A stretch of 64,000 nucleotides of DNA from Rhynchonema sp. JSB1_4 (lineage: Eukaryota > Nematoda > Chromadorea > Monhysterida > Xyalidae), in assembly GCA_030248065.1 (NCBI GenBank), contig JASAMV010003486.1, positions 32,710-96,709 of the forward strand, written 5' to 3'. The translations under genes and the position numbers were made by a program. Under the pieces are notes generated by a model. The model searched no databases and was not told the DNA's origin. It saw nothing but the letters and a program-made list of their open reading frames with translations. Of this stretch, positions 10,859-24,300 are shown one piece after another (positions within the stretch are counted from its first letter, which is position 1; every line of letters begins with the position of its first letter).

Positions 10859-13800
10859 AATTGGTTGTTTATTTAGGCCGTGGTTGTTTTGGATGGTCGC
10901 TCACTTGAATGCCAGCTGCTTGGTGTGTTGACGAAGTTGGTGAGACCTTTTCCATTCAAAACCACTCTGGCCGTTCTTCTGTATGTGTTCCATTCGTTCG
11001 GATGGGCATTTTAATCCGCGATGCCAAAAATAAGGGTATTTTCCATGAGCGTTGCTCGCTTGAGCCACACACAACGCAACCAGTGCTAAATTGCACATAT
11101 TATGTATACAAGAACATGCAGTATTTGTTTGCATGAAACCATGGTTGTATTGTATTTGTTCGCAATACGTGTGTCATTTCGGTTGATTCTATCTCGGCGG
11201 TTTGCGGAATTCAAACAGCACTACACTTCGCTGGCCAGATCATTTGCATAAGTTTTTGAAACGATCGAGCTCAACCATTAGTTGGTAGGTGTAACTGAAT
11301 TTGGCCAACTGCCAAAAATGAATGTTGTAAACTTGTAAGGTGAATGAACGTTGTCTTCATGCGTGTCCCGCAACTTGCCCATCTATGCACAATGTGTACT
11401 TGTTCGTAGTTGTGTGCTCCGTAACTGCTAACTAATTTGCCTTCCATGTGAATGTGATGCATCTAATATATCTATGATCTATAATGAGAGAATCACCACC
11501 GCTGCACTTGTGTGAGGTTTGTCGTGTAGTGTCAAAACACATCGTTGTGAATAGATAGCGTGTGCCTACGAAAACGGTCGTCATTACTGTATTTGCTTAG
11601 CTACTTACTGCTGCTGGACTACTTCCGTGCATTTTTGGGTACAACGTTTTTTCGATCATTCTTGAAATGCAGAGAGCCACTCAAATGCGTTATCGGTGTC
11701 TGCATCTCCCTGGCGGACGCTCAGCTGACCTGTTGATTGCTGCGAAATTCTGAATATTAGTTTTGTGGCACGTCTCTGCTTTGCCTGTCATTCAGCTGCC
11801 TTTGGCAATTGTTGCCTGAAGAGTACGCTGTGTGATTTACGCTTATATGCACGGTACCAACCGTCTGAACCATATTTGTAAGTCCGAAGCTCTTCGTTGC
11901 GCACTACCTGAGCGGCAGACACTGGCTGAAAACGGTGCAGAAAAATGAACGAACGATGTACCCAAAAACCAAAATTATGTATTTGCATTCTGTGCGCGCT
12001 GCCCTGTGACCCCTATTTGCTCGACAGACACGTATCGTTTTTTTATCTTTCAGTTATCTCAGCAAGGGACCGACTTTTCGTTAACCATCAGATTCAAGCT
12101 AACCAGGCCTTTCTTCCACTTTTCACAACCAAAGTTTCCGATCCCGATGCTAACGCATGTTTCTCTGCTGTTTATCATTAATAGTGCAATTCTCAATTTT
12201 ATCCAGCTTTCTCTCCTGTTTATTCGACTCAACCTAACACAGCGATGCAGTGCGTTGGTTCGTTCGATCTTGTATTGTTGTATTTATTGCAGTTCTGGTC
12301 ATGTAACGAAGACTGTGCGCGCACACACAGGTTTTTTGAGTTCGGTTTTTTCAGCAACTCATTGTACATTTTTTGTATATTAATGTTAATGGGTCTGGTT
12401 TTGATCTGGCAAACATTCCAGTGTTTATGTACTTCGTATGTATGTAACGGATCCTGTGTGGTACCCTTCCTTACCTTTAGCGTGTTCTTTTGTTAGCGAA
12501 TCAGGTTTTGAAGAAGTCCGTAAGCGAATAACGTAAAATGTTGATTTTTTATTGAACTGCTACTGGTGACAAGTAATAATGTTCTTTATTTGTATTTTTT
12601 CTTTTTCTCGGACCCTGTGCAACTAGGTTCGTAATTTGTTTCATTTATGTTGCACGCGAGAGATATCACTTGTCCCACCAGCCCATCATTATCGATTACC
12701 GGTTTGTGGTCAAAAATGCAAATTTACAAAATAATTTCTTTTGATTTCAGTGCAAGTTTTTCTGAACATTATTTTGTCTTCAATGTGATGTTCCAGTTCC
12801 TAATCCCCAATTCGTTTATTCGTTTATCTTCACTTGTTTGCGCCTGCGTCTGTGTGTAAGTTGATGATGTTTCACGTGTCGCATATAACTGTGATTATTC
12901 GGATTTTGTATAGCGTTTTTCAAACCATTAAATTTATTTTTGGGATTGTAATGCACAAATTGTAGATTATCTGTTTGATTTCTGTATTATAAAATCCATG
13001 CGTGTGATTTTTTATCCAGGTGTTCGAAGCTCGTTTTAATCTGATTGATATACCGTTTGCTCGTAATTTTCGGTTCTAAATTTGAGGTATTGGGTGGAAA
13101 TTCGTTGGATGGACACCCCAAATTCAGTTTCCAGTGAGAGACCTTGGCAGGCTTTACCCGTTTCTTCAAATCCTTGTCATTTCTGTCCCCACTATTTGTC
13201 TGCCACAACAATACTATATATGTATTTATTTTGTACTTGGTGTTTCCCTTTAGGGATTGCACAAATGTAAATGTACTTTTGAAGCAGCAAAGTGATCAAA
13301 AAGTATATTCGTATGTGATGTTTGAATCGCAACAAGATAAAAGCCAAGAACTCAATCCTGATTGTTTCTTAATGAATATCGATGCAAATGTTTTGTGACG
13401 AATCACTGCCATCTACCACGCACACTGCACGGAAGCGCTTGTGTTTGACACATGGCACTAAAATTTTGAGATTGACAATGCACATTAATGCCACAATCAT
13501 TGTATGTATGTATGGTACATTATCAGTCAGATTGCTTGGTGTGCTGTTGTCAATCCATGTGTGCCACAGGCGGTATCCGTTGGTGACAGTACCAACCGGG
13601 AACAATGACAATCGCGCTAAAGGGTTCTTTGTCCGTTGTGGATCCGTGGTTATGGCCAAGGTTTGGACGAGAGTTGATCAGAACTTCACCCAGGCACAAA
13701 TGCATGCACCAACACGTGAGAGACAACACAATGGCAGATTGCTGCACGACGGCGTAACGGCAAATCCAACTGCGCTGCAGCATTATGTTTTCCTCTGTTT

Positions 13801-16001
13801 TGGTCTAATCTGCCTGACAATCACGGCCAGAACGAGGTGATGGTTATGTATGCCATACATTTGATTCTGTCTAGGAGTTTGGCTCTAATTTTCATAAATT
13901 GCATGTTTGGCCGAAAATTGGTTGAGGCAGTAATTGCCTTGCTTACTTATCCGTATGTGTTGCGATTACCGGCGAGCTATCGGCCATCGATCTCCTGAAC
14001 AGCGGTAACTTGAATATCAGAGCACCGCCAACTGGCGCATTCTAATGTTTCGCGTGGGTCGTAACAAGCGGCAGTTGCCCAACGAAGACATGCATATACA
14101 CATCAGAGGCGTGCAAAGTGCAATGGATGAAAAGGAACCGAACTGGAGCTATTTCCTGTTTTGCTCATGTGTGCACCCTATTCTGCCGCCACTGTGCTTG
14201 GACGTTGTGCGCATGTCATGCGGCATGCATTGCGGTCGAGCTGTTTTTTCCTGCCGCTCACCGCGCGCACTTTTGTCCCGCGTTTGAATGTTCAGAGCAC
14301 TAGACCATGCCGAACTGTTAGTCCCACCTAACCAACCAACCATGTATCGTGTTGACACCGAAGCTTGTGCATGGCAGGTGCAGAAAAATGGCTCGTTTTC
14401 AAACGCACGCAAGCGCCATCTATGGCATGGTGCAGCTCATGGCCCCTCTGTCTGCACTGCTGTGTCTGCCTGGCATGTGCTAGAACCTCATTTATGCGCA
14501 TGCATACCATGCGGGGTAAGCTTGAAATTATCTGCAAAGAAATACAGCACAGACCAACCATCCTACATAGGCAGTCACGGTACTTCCTTAGAAATATGAT
14601 CATGCTTTTAATGATCCTTGGTTACAAAAAAGAACCCTGATTGTCAAGGTGAAGCAAGGCGATTACATTGCAATCGATTGCGGTAGCAATTGTGCCTTGT
14701 CATGCATGTGCACTTGTGCATAACGGTGTCTGTCAACGCACACACGGCCGCAGGCACTTTTCTAATGCCATTTTGCAGTCGTGCTCCCGTATAGTCACCA
14801 TTCCGCAACTTATCACTGGAAAACCATGGCAAAAACTAAATTTTTTCATTCGTGCTGGTGTCCATGGGTACAGTCCTTTCCCTCTCAACAACACACTCTT
14901 TGACAGTTCGAAATCATTGCTTACTTGAGTGAGCACTGTACTCAGAGCACGGTTAAGACAGACATCTTTTGAGAGTGTGCATTGGCGTATGCTTTGATCC
15001 GACTATCCGTCTTTTCTTGTGGCTTACATTCACTTCGCTTGCGCCACTTACTTGGGTTCCAAGGAGTGTCTGGCAACATTGATGTATGTTTCGTCTTCTG
15101 TGGCCTGTTTGGGCGGATTTTAAGCTAATGAGTCGCTACACTGCAATTATCATTCTTGAAAGCTTTATTAGCTCACGAGGCAACTGCGAACATAGTGCAG
15201 TGCCTCAAAGAGGGTCAAGTCTGATGCAGTACTCAACAACATGTACTCCAAGCGGGTCTATACGTGCGTGGCTGCTTGGCTTGTGCAAAGTTGCAGCCAG
15301 CCCGCGGTTCCGTTTCTCTGTTTTTCTCTGATGACAGGCATCCACATCATAGTTTTATCTTCGCACTTTTCGCGTTCAAATTGCTGTCAGAACCAAAGTG
15401 TGCAAACTTTGCGCGCTTTATCGTTCAAGGCCGCGTTTGTGGAACATTGTTTTGTCCCCGAACTTTCTGGCATTAACCTCGTCCCATTGTAGGGCTACCA
15501 CATGTATAAGCTCTGGCACAGGTTCCTGTTTTGTGCCGCATTTTGGGTGCTCTGTATGTTCAATAGCAACAGGTCTCTACGTGCTCGTGTGTTTGTGAAA
15601 AAAATTAACCCAGGCGCCGCTGACACGTGCAAAACTTTTTTGTCGCACAATGCAGATGCTCAGAGTCATACCCAATAGTTTGCCCTTGTACCTATGTATA
15701 CATTAGCTGATGCAAAAGCAGCTGCCTGTGTTTTGTGCTGATGGTGTGCTGTGCTTGGGCTTGGGAACACACACTCTCTCTGTGTGTACCGCTCAGTGAA
15801 CAAAATATATTATGTGCATATACGACACGCGGCAAGTTGAGTTGAAAGAAAAAGAGTTGAACATAAAAAATTTTTCACCAGCTTGCCGCCGCCGGCTGAT
15901 GTGGACGGTGTAACGCTGCCGCTGCTTAGAATGTCTCGGCAGTCGTTTTCTCGATGTCTACGACTTTAAACAAAATTAACATAAAAATTCAATCAAAATG
16001 A
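10859..16001. other. Intergenic region, no gene recognised
   Basis: Open frames here are short and show no family signature or consistent splice structure on either strand. There are scattered TGTATGTATG-type short repeats. The 3' UTR of STIM and the promoter and 5' UTR of the next gene must lie within it but cannot be delimited. Confidence 0.5.
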
Positions 16002-17560
16002 TCTCATTATTTGGATATCATTCGCAATCGATTGATCTGGCTTATCCGTACCGGTTGGTTAAATATTTTCCAAACCAGGTTCGCCTTGTTCATGATGGCC
16101 ATTCTTGGCGGTCGATATCCAATCAAACGTGTTCAAAGTTGCAGATTTCGGTACGCAATTCTGTCGTTCGTGCTGCTGCTGGCCGCCAGCATGCTCATCT
16201 TCTGTTCGTTGCTCAATGTGTGAGTGAGATATAGGGCGATTGCTGTACGTCTGATGGTGGCCCTGAGAATGACATGAGTTGATGTTTCAGTCAACACACG
16301 AGTCTATTCATGCTGGGTCTATGTCTATGGGTATTGGCTTTGTCCGGCCTACGTCTGTCGGTGTTGGCATTCAGATATGGCAGACAAATGCAGAGGGCTG
16401 AATCACAAAGACAGCAAACGGAGAGGGAACATCAACAGGTCGGCCGCTTCTGTGACGACGATTTCTTAGAAATTGTAGTGACCTCAATTACGATTTCCGC
16501 CGTTCAAGCTTCTTAACCTGCATGGCGAACCATTTTATGACATGCGCGCATAATCTGAGGGACGGCACTCTGGTCTGGCGGCTAGCTAATGTTTCACAGC
16601 CTAACCAACGTTGATTGTTAGGATGGCGAGGTGCCGCGATCTCACGCCCTGATGTTGCCCACAGCGAGTCCAACATCAGCAGCAGCGCTTCATTACTGGA
16701 TGACGGCCACGAGAGCGCTGTCGCCGTTGTCAACCGGCGGGCCCGGCGGTGCTCCACCCGCCTTCAGTGACATCAATGTCTACGAGTACAGTGCTGCCGT
16801 ACAACCGCCAAACCCCTATCAACAGGTTGGTTGTGCGTTGTCAACCTTCATTGAAACATCGGGGAGCCAATGTGAGCATAGGATCTTGCGTATTTTCAAC
16901 CGGCTGTCGCAAACCAACGGTGAGCCTGATCGTTACGAATAGAAATGTAAAGCAGATGCCCTGTGGCTGTGACCATGCGGATGTCGCAACCTCCAAATTT
17001 ACTGAATTGATTCGGGACTGGGTATTTCACACGCAATAAAGAAACTTCACGCGACTGAGGGCTGTTGACAGGACATGAATGGCAAATTGGGCTGGCGTCT
17101 TTCTCCATCCAGAGAGGCGCAGGTAATGCATTTACGATAGGGACTATAAAAAGAGAGGCCAGACTGCATGTAATGCAATGGAGATGCCAGTTTGTTGCAG
17201 TTGTGGATCCGTCGGTCGATACGCAATGGGTCAGGGTCGACCACCGATGACCCCAGCCGTCTCGAGTCAGTGCCGGTCGATCAACCACCTCCGAGCTACA
17301 CCGAGATTGATGGCGAGTCTCTGGACGCACCGAGCTTTGACAATCAGGCTCCTCCCAAGTACGAGGAAATCATGGATCTCACTCATCCGTCACCACCTTC
17401 TGACGACCAGGAGGCCGACGACACGACATCGCCTCCTTCGGCTGCAGGTGAAACATCACCGATCCTTGTTGACAATGAAGACGATGAGACGATTGTGACC
17501 AATCAACCGGGCACGAGCTCAGACGAACTGCTAAGCTCTTGTCAACACCAAGCAATCTAG
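16002..17560 (+). CDS. Two-pass membrane protein with PPxY motifs, unrecognised
   Basis: Exons: up to 16219, 16291-16438, 16622-16825, 17201-17560; phases agree. The frame is open from 16002 (stop at 15999). The first Met codons in frame are 16092 and 16095, giving about 279 aa, unless an upstream exon exists or a splice acceptor at about 16079 is used. Two hydrophobic segments follow one another (YAILSFVLLLAASMLIFCS and FMLGLCLWVLALSGLRLSVL), then a basic Gln/Arg-rich stretch, a Pro/Ser/Ala-rich region and an acidic tail. The tail holds two PY motifs, PPPSYTEI and PPKYEEI, which in other membrane proteins recruit WW-domain ubiquitin ligases of the NEDD4 type. The topology is that of a small membrane adaptor. 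I do not recognise the family. Confidence 0.7.
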
Positions 17561-19853
17561 GGTCTGATTCTAAATTCAAAATATAGTATAGTTCAGTTGA
17601 CTACATGTGGTAAAAGTACGTGTTGTTATAACTTTTGCTGGTACATTTTCAATTTCATGTTTTTGTTCTCGCATATTCGTTTGTCTCAATAATTGAAGTT
17701 TCAGCCCAAATTTCGGATATGTCGAACGGAATATGAGCGTAAACAACTCTGTGATTTGTATACAGTACATGATTATACTGCTGTACATACTTATGTTTTG
17801 ACCATGTGCAAAAATACAAACTTTGATGCTTTGTACCAATTCCTTGCCATTGAAAGCACTGTCCGGCAGTCGAAAATCGGAAAACGGATGATTGTGAAAG
17901 TAGTCCTAGGCAGTGATGTTGGCTGCCTTCAGAACGCATCCACAGCTTTGATGTTGCGCGTGAAGCAGTACCTATATGTTGTCTATCTGTGTCATCTGGT
18001 CTCGACGACAGTTCCCTTTATGATACAAATTTAACCTGAAAAGCTTTTCATTTGAAGAAATCTGGCCTAATCGCGCAATGAACTAAATCATCATAAGTTG
18101 TTGACGCAACGCTGATCGATAACCGAAACTCGGTGATACCGAAAACGGTGACCACCTGCCTTTGTCCGTTCAGGTATAGTCCAACAACAGCTAATGCAGA
18201 ATTTATGTCCACTGCGTTGCCTGATCCGCCAAGCACATAACGCGTGATGCAACATTACAAGCACAGACAGGCAGTCAGCTTGTGTGTGTTGGCTGGCTGC
18301 GTGGGTGTGTTTATAATGTTGCATCACGCGTTACGTGCTTGGCGGATCAGGCAACGCAGTGGACATAAATTCTGCATTAGGTGTTGTTGGACTATATCTG
18401 CTCTGGCGTTGATAACATCAGCATTTTCCCACGCTGGGAACAGTCAGGAACTGCAGGCTTATTCTCGTAAGAAGGGCGAATGCAACAGATTGTACCTAGG
18501 TTCTTCAATGAAGAAAACTTACTTTATTTGTCTGGGATTCCAACCCGCAGCCTCTGGGTTCAGTGCCTGGGTGGGTCTGCGTACCATTCCCAGACGAAGA
18601 GTCCAAGAAACTGTCATTTTGCTTGTAAAAAGTAGTCATGTGCGAGGTGTGGGCAAGATGTTGACATTTTGCGTCTTTCTCTCAGCTGACGCACGCATCA
18701 AGGCATCACTCTTCATTGACGCGATATTACTTGGATGATCTGATTCGTCTACTGGTTCGAGAGATCCGTTCCTGCAGGTTCAACCGACGAGCTGTTGTTT
18801 AGCCGTTTTAGAGTCATGTCCTCAAAACCATCGAGTCATTCCCCATGTCGTATGCTGAATCGTGTCAACTGCGGTTTCTGGGTCCCCCTCCCCCGATCTG
18901 TTCCTTCGGCACGTCTGTCATACACAACAGGCCCCACGATCGCTGACACAAGCGCATCCTTATGCATTCTGATACGATGATGCCCATCCTCTGCTTCTGT
19001 CTACGTTGCCTTAGCAATGGCACTTGTACAGCTCGCGTGACACACGGACATGTGATAGGCACTTTGTGATCCGAGATTATTATTTTCTGGCGGAATTGTT
19101 TATTCGTTGGTGGAGGCAATAACGGTTGTTGTTCTTGTCAACATTCGAGACAGCTTCGCATTTGCTGCATTGTGACAGTTTATCCACACAGACGTCGTAT
19201 GAGTGAAGTACATCCTACCTACCAAGGTATATCATAAACGAGAAAAACAAATTTGCCACATTGCATGTGAAAGTTTTGTGGTACATACATAGTTCACATA
19301 ACAAGTACATTAGTTCCTAAAGTAAGAGAACCCCACTGGTGGCTTTCAAAATTCCTTAAGCCGTTGTGTCGGTTATGCATGCACATAAACACAGCTCAGT
19401 GACGGTAAGCCGACTCGCGCACAAAGGCGTGCTTAATTAGAAAGGCGATATTATTAAAGACGCCCATCTAAGCCTGAAATCTAGCAACAAGACATTAATC
19501 TTTCATGGCTCTTCGCTCGGACATGTTATTGAGCTGCACCGAAAATGAATCACAACATCCGCAGAACAGTCCAGCTCTGAGAGTTTGCGAAACCCTATCA
19601 TATGCATCTTGGGCCATGCACAGTCAACGTATAGGCATACGTGAGCGTTTAGATATACCTGTGTGTCTATGATACATTTGGGGTCACATTTTCATTTATC
19701 CATATAAATAATTCGTCTGTTTCTTGTTGTACGACTCAGTCTCATATGATTTCGGGCGTGTGATTAAACTGACGCACACGTATACATTAGCTTGAAGTAC
19801 ATAGAGTGTTGCAAATTTGCTTGAAAAAGGAGCTTAGCAAGCATCCAACATAA
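17561..19853. other. Intergenic region with one palindromic element
   Basis: Apart from the inverted-repeat element at 18177-18394 no structure is seen. One frame (18244-18738) starts inside that element and has no family signature. The 3' UTR of the preceding gene and the promoter of the ankyrin gene presumably lie here. Confidence 0.45.
18177..18394. mobile_element. Palindromic MITE with TA target duplication
   Basis: The arms of about 83 bp are nearly perfect reverse complements. They begin TAGTCCAACAACA and continue through an identical segment around CAGTGGACATAAATTCTGCA on the right arm. A loop of about 52 bp separates them. TA flanks both ends (18175-18176 and 18395-18396), as for Tc1/mariner-type elements. 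It shares the TAGTCCA terminus with the element at 35110-35435. No transposase is encoded. Confidence 0.75.
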
Positions 19854-21373
19854 ATGTACGCAAATGTATGTCCACGGATGCGTATCTTCCACAGCATTTC
19901 GTCCGTGAACCCGCCGCGTCCACTTGGTGCGACGACGACCGACAACAACTCACAGACGGACAGCATCGTCATGGTGACGCACAAGAACAACAAACTGCAC
20001 GCGTCAGGCGCATTGGAGTCGGTGCCATCGGATGCAGCCGTGCAGACAATGTTGGATGGCAATGACACGGCGGCACTCGAACAACTCGTGCTCAATGGAT
20101 TGGGACACATGTTGTCCGGCAAACGCAGCAATCACTCGAGCACACGCGCGTTCCTCACCGCATGCAAGCCATACATGGTTAGTCGATGGAGTTGTTGCAC
20201 TATTTTTTGTAGCACCTACTGTACGTGACAGTTTGGAATTTTATGGACACATTGTACAGTGAGTTCGGGCAAGCGCCTATACATAATGTGACTGGACCAC
20301 ATCTGATCACGAACGGTCAACCGCTTAAACCAAGATCTCAGCCCAGATCTGCGTATTACATATGCCTAGGCTTTAAGCCCAAGATCCCTGCCGGTAGCTG
20401 AATGGCTTGCAAATGTGTAAGTGCGTGGCGCGCTCCATCAGTACACTACAGATACATACCCTTGACCGGACCTTGTGACGTGCGTATGCTTTGCTTGACC
20501 CAAAGGTTTTTCCAACATCCTCCGACTGACAACAGCACATTCGATAGACCTTATATAGTTCCGTTCAAGAACACAATCAATGACACCATCCCAGGACGCA
20601 GTGGACACGCTACTTCGTGCGGCGGTGACAGGCGATCTGCACACGGTGCAGCATTTGATCAACTACAAGAACGCTCTGCACGCACGACATCCGATGACTG
20701 CGGCGACAATGCTCCATCTCGCCAGTCTGTTTGGTCATTTGGATCTGTTGCGACTGTTGGTGCGAAAGGCCGATGTGCACCTGATCAATGCACAGGACAG
20801 GGTGTGTGCGAGCACAACTGAGTGTAACAAAGCTGCTAACGTTTGACTTCACAAACACAGTGTGTTGGATCAAGCCTGTGATTTGAGTCTCATTTGATCT
20901 TCCACGTGGTGGTCAAGCCGGGCTTGTCGAATGACCACACGGGTTCATATCGATCAGGTCAGGCACATCACAAGTCTGTTTGTGAGAACAGACCGAATTG
21001 AACAAAAGTCCCTGCTGTTACATCAGTGCTGTAGTTGATGCAAGTTGTTGAAGCGCCAGTCGGACATTGATGATCGTCATTTTTTGTCAGGAGCTTCGCA
21101 CAGCGTTGCACTACGCGGCATTGGTGGCACACGTCACGCATAATGCATCCTTCTATGATGTGCTCGTTGCGAATGGAGCCAATGTGGAAACGGTAGACTC
21201 GGTCAGTGATGTTTCACATGTTTGCTTGCCGTGTCTTTTGTGGTCTTACGATAGCATCATGAATGCGTTTCTTTGTCCAACTGCCAACACTTTGCAGGAA
21301 GGCTACACGCCGCAGCAATACCTGTTGGAGGCTGGCGTGCACAACTTGGACTATCTGCGCCGTCAGAATATCT
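19854..21373 (+). other. Ankyrin gene: N-terminus and module 1 (exons 1-4)
   Basis: Exons: 19854-20177, 20595-20801, 21091-21201, 21298-21373. After a Ser/Thr/Asn-rich start comes the helical segment AALEQLVLNGLGHMLSG, then ankyrin repeats with MLHLASLFGHLDLLRLLV, TALHYAALV and YTPQQYLLEAG. The exon plan (helical exon, ankyrin exon ending before a D-x junction, RTALHYAA exon, TPxxYL exon) recurs in later modules. Confidence 0.85.
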
Positions 21374-24300
21374 GTAAGTCAACAACGTTCAGTTGCTGAT
21401 CCGTATTTAAAAAATCAAGTAGCTAAAACTTCACAGTCTTTTCTTCCTGAGAACATAGATTTCGGTAGCGGAAGGCCACCTTTTCAGATCCACTAGAGTC
21501 GCTGGATGAAGTTGATGAACTGATTCTGCACGGTGACGAACAAGCACTGGAGAAACTGGCAAGTGCTATAGCTGCACATTTGATCAAATGCTCGTTTTCG
21601 GCCTCAGTGACGCCGCCCACACAATGCAAGCTAATTGCTGGAGTTCGGGGTTAGCAGGTCTCCCGCGCCATGCTGCACGTGAATATGACCCGCTAATCCG
21701 CCTGCACTGTGTCTGCCTAAATTCAAATCCGGCGTTCAAATCTGTAAAGGGCCCCTCAGTAAGAGAAATATGCAACGCTGCGCTTCATATCTGCGTGTTT
21801 GCAGGTTCTCGATGGGAACTACTATCTTTTGTCCGACAAGGTGTTTCCACCCGATCAGCAGGACATGTTGCGTCGTCTCAAACGTCTTCGGGTGAATTCA
21901 GTTGACAGCCTATTGGTCCACATAATAATTATGTCGAAAGTATCTTTTTGTGAAGAAGTCCATAAATCAACATCAGTTTGTTCGCACAGGACCGTATTCT
22001 GGCGATCCATCAAGCCATCGCTGAGGGCGATCAGTTCAGCGTGAAGCAGCTGCTGGACAAAGTGCTGCAAGGCGGTCGATTGCAGACAGGTAACCCAAAT
22101 TGAGTGCTCCCTTTAAAGTCCGAATTATACGGCTCACAGAAGTGCCACGACCCAAAGGATGGAGCTCCGTATTCTAATGTCTCAGGTGCCAGTCCGTTGC
22201 ACACCGCTGTGCACTACGAGCAATACGAACTGGTCGAATACATGACACTGTTGTATCCGGGATGTGTTGATTACGTGGACAAGGTACAGTGACATTGGTG
22301 TAGGGAATTGGTCAGATCTTGCTGCCTGGCGTAAAGAGAAGTCATTCCTTGCAGTTTGGCGGTTGAGTAGTCATTTGAATTCAGTCAAATGTCACATGTT
22401 GGGGCGTTGACCCATGGTGACACTCTTGACCACTGAATTCTGCGCTATCCATTGAAATAAAATGTGGGTGTGGGGTGTCTTAAAGTCCAGATGTTCCACC
22501 CCCCAGTGCACCGTCGTCAAGTCCAACGCAACCGTCCGTTTGTGTGTGGCGCTACACAAGTGACAGCCTCCAGTTCAAGGCATTTAGAACCTGACATCAT
22601 TTATGATGGCTGTTCCTTTGTTTGTCATGAGAAACAACAGACCTGAAGCAAACGAATGAACAACACTTTCTTTTCAAAGCAGCTCTTTGTTGTACTGTGT
22701 GCAACGTGCCATGCACAGGGTGGTGTACGCTGCGCTATCAGCCCCCAAGGATTATGCACATCCAAGCACATTCATTCAGTCACTAATGAGACACATTACA
22801 CTTTAGTAACCTCACTCGCTCATTAGTCATATAGCTGACTCGGTTGATGCGTTTGTCGTACACAATTCGCTGACCTGCTATACCTAATGTCTTCATGCCT
22901 TAAAAGTCGCGGAATACTTAAAATAGGGCTGTTGCTTGCTTGGAGTGGACATTTTCACTACACGTTAATAGAATAAACATATTAACAGCACAAATACGAT
23001 CCACAGCTGGTTCTGGGACGTTTCCGATGATGCATGCTGAGAAACGCAGCCACAACTTGTTTTCTGATTTGCTGTCTAGCATATGCCCGCTTGTAACTCA
23101 GGAAGTATGGGTATCTTTATGCACAGCCTACCTACATTTAGTCATCATTGTATAACCCGTGTATAGTCCATACCAACTTTGCGCGGACATGTTTGACCCG
23201 GACACGGACAATTAACATGAATTTTTTTGAGCTTGGACTTGTCAATACGTAACAATAACCACCCAGTAGCTAACGTTTTTCTGGGCCATTATTCTTGTCT
23301 GACATGACACACGGCTCGGTGGCAGTTCTTTGGTTTTGAAAAGTGAAAGGAATACAATACGTCCTCACAAAGTTGATTACAGAGTCATGATGCACTGTGC
23401 AGCAATATTTGTAATAAGAAGCTTAATGTTCGGTTCGCGGTGAGCGTCGGCACCGGAAATGTATCCATAATGACATTAGCTGCCCGGTCAATCCCCCACT
23501 CTCAAACAACACTACCCCTTAGCAACCGACCTATGGCATTTCAAAACACACAAATCTGGGACCCCGTATGTAGTTCAGTAATGGCCCATTTTTATGGTCA
23601 TGCTGGTATACGTACTGTAGATCGTACACAAAGCCATTGTTGTTCAAAATATTGCAACATTGTAACTTTATTCGTGTTTTTTCTTTTCATCCGATATCCT
23701 ATGGCTTATACACTGTCGTCAACTTTGCTCGTCAACTCGCATGTACCGGCTGCTTGAATTGACGACTGTATCATGAGTCGATATGCTGAGTAAGGTGTTC
23801 CCTTCAATGTGATCATGGTTTCAGTGCGAGCGTTCAGCGTTGCACTACGCGGCCTTGTTGCACGAATCGAGTCGCGATCGATTCACCCAGTTGTTGTTGA
23901 AGGCCGGCGCCGATCAGAACAAATCGGACGAGGTGTGTGTTTGCCTGATTGATCAAGGCCGACTAGCCATGTGCATGGCCGCATTGCAGTGGGGTCACAC
24001 GTACCGGTACTACGAGGAGCGTCCACCGTTGGCCGACAAAGTGCGTCACAACATTGTCAAACAGCAATCGATCGATCGACGACGTGTCACTCTGGCAAAG
24101 CAGGCCAGCGAACGCAGAATGTGTCGGTGGTGCCTAATTGATACTTTCTCTTTCATGGCATTCACTTTCACGCGAACTGCGCGTATGACACGATAACGAT
24201 TGCAGCTCGACAGAACACCGTCGACAGTTCGCCAACGGCCAAGCCATCGGAGAAGGAGCTGCAGGAATTGATCGAAAAGGGTAATCATCATGATTTTCTG

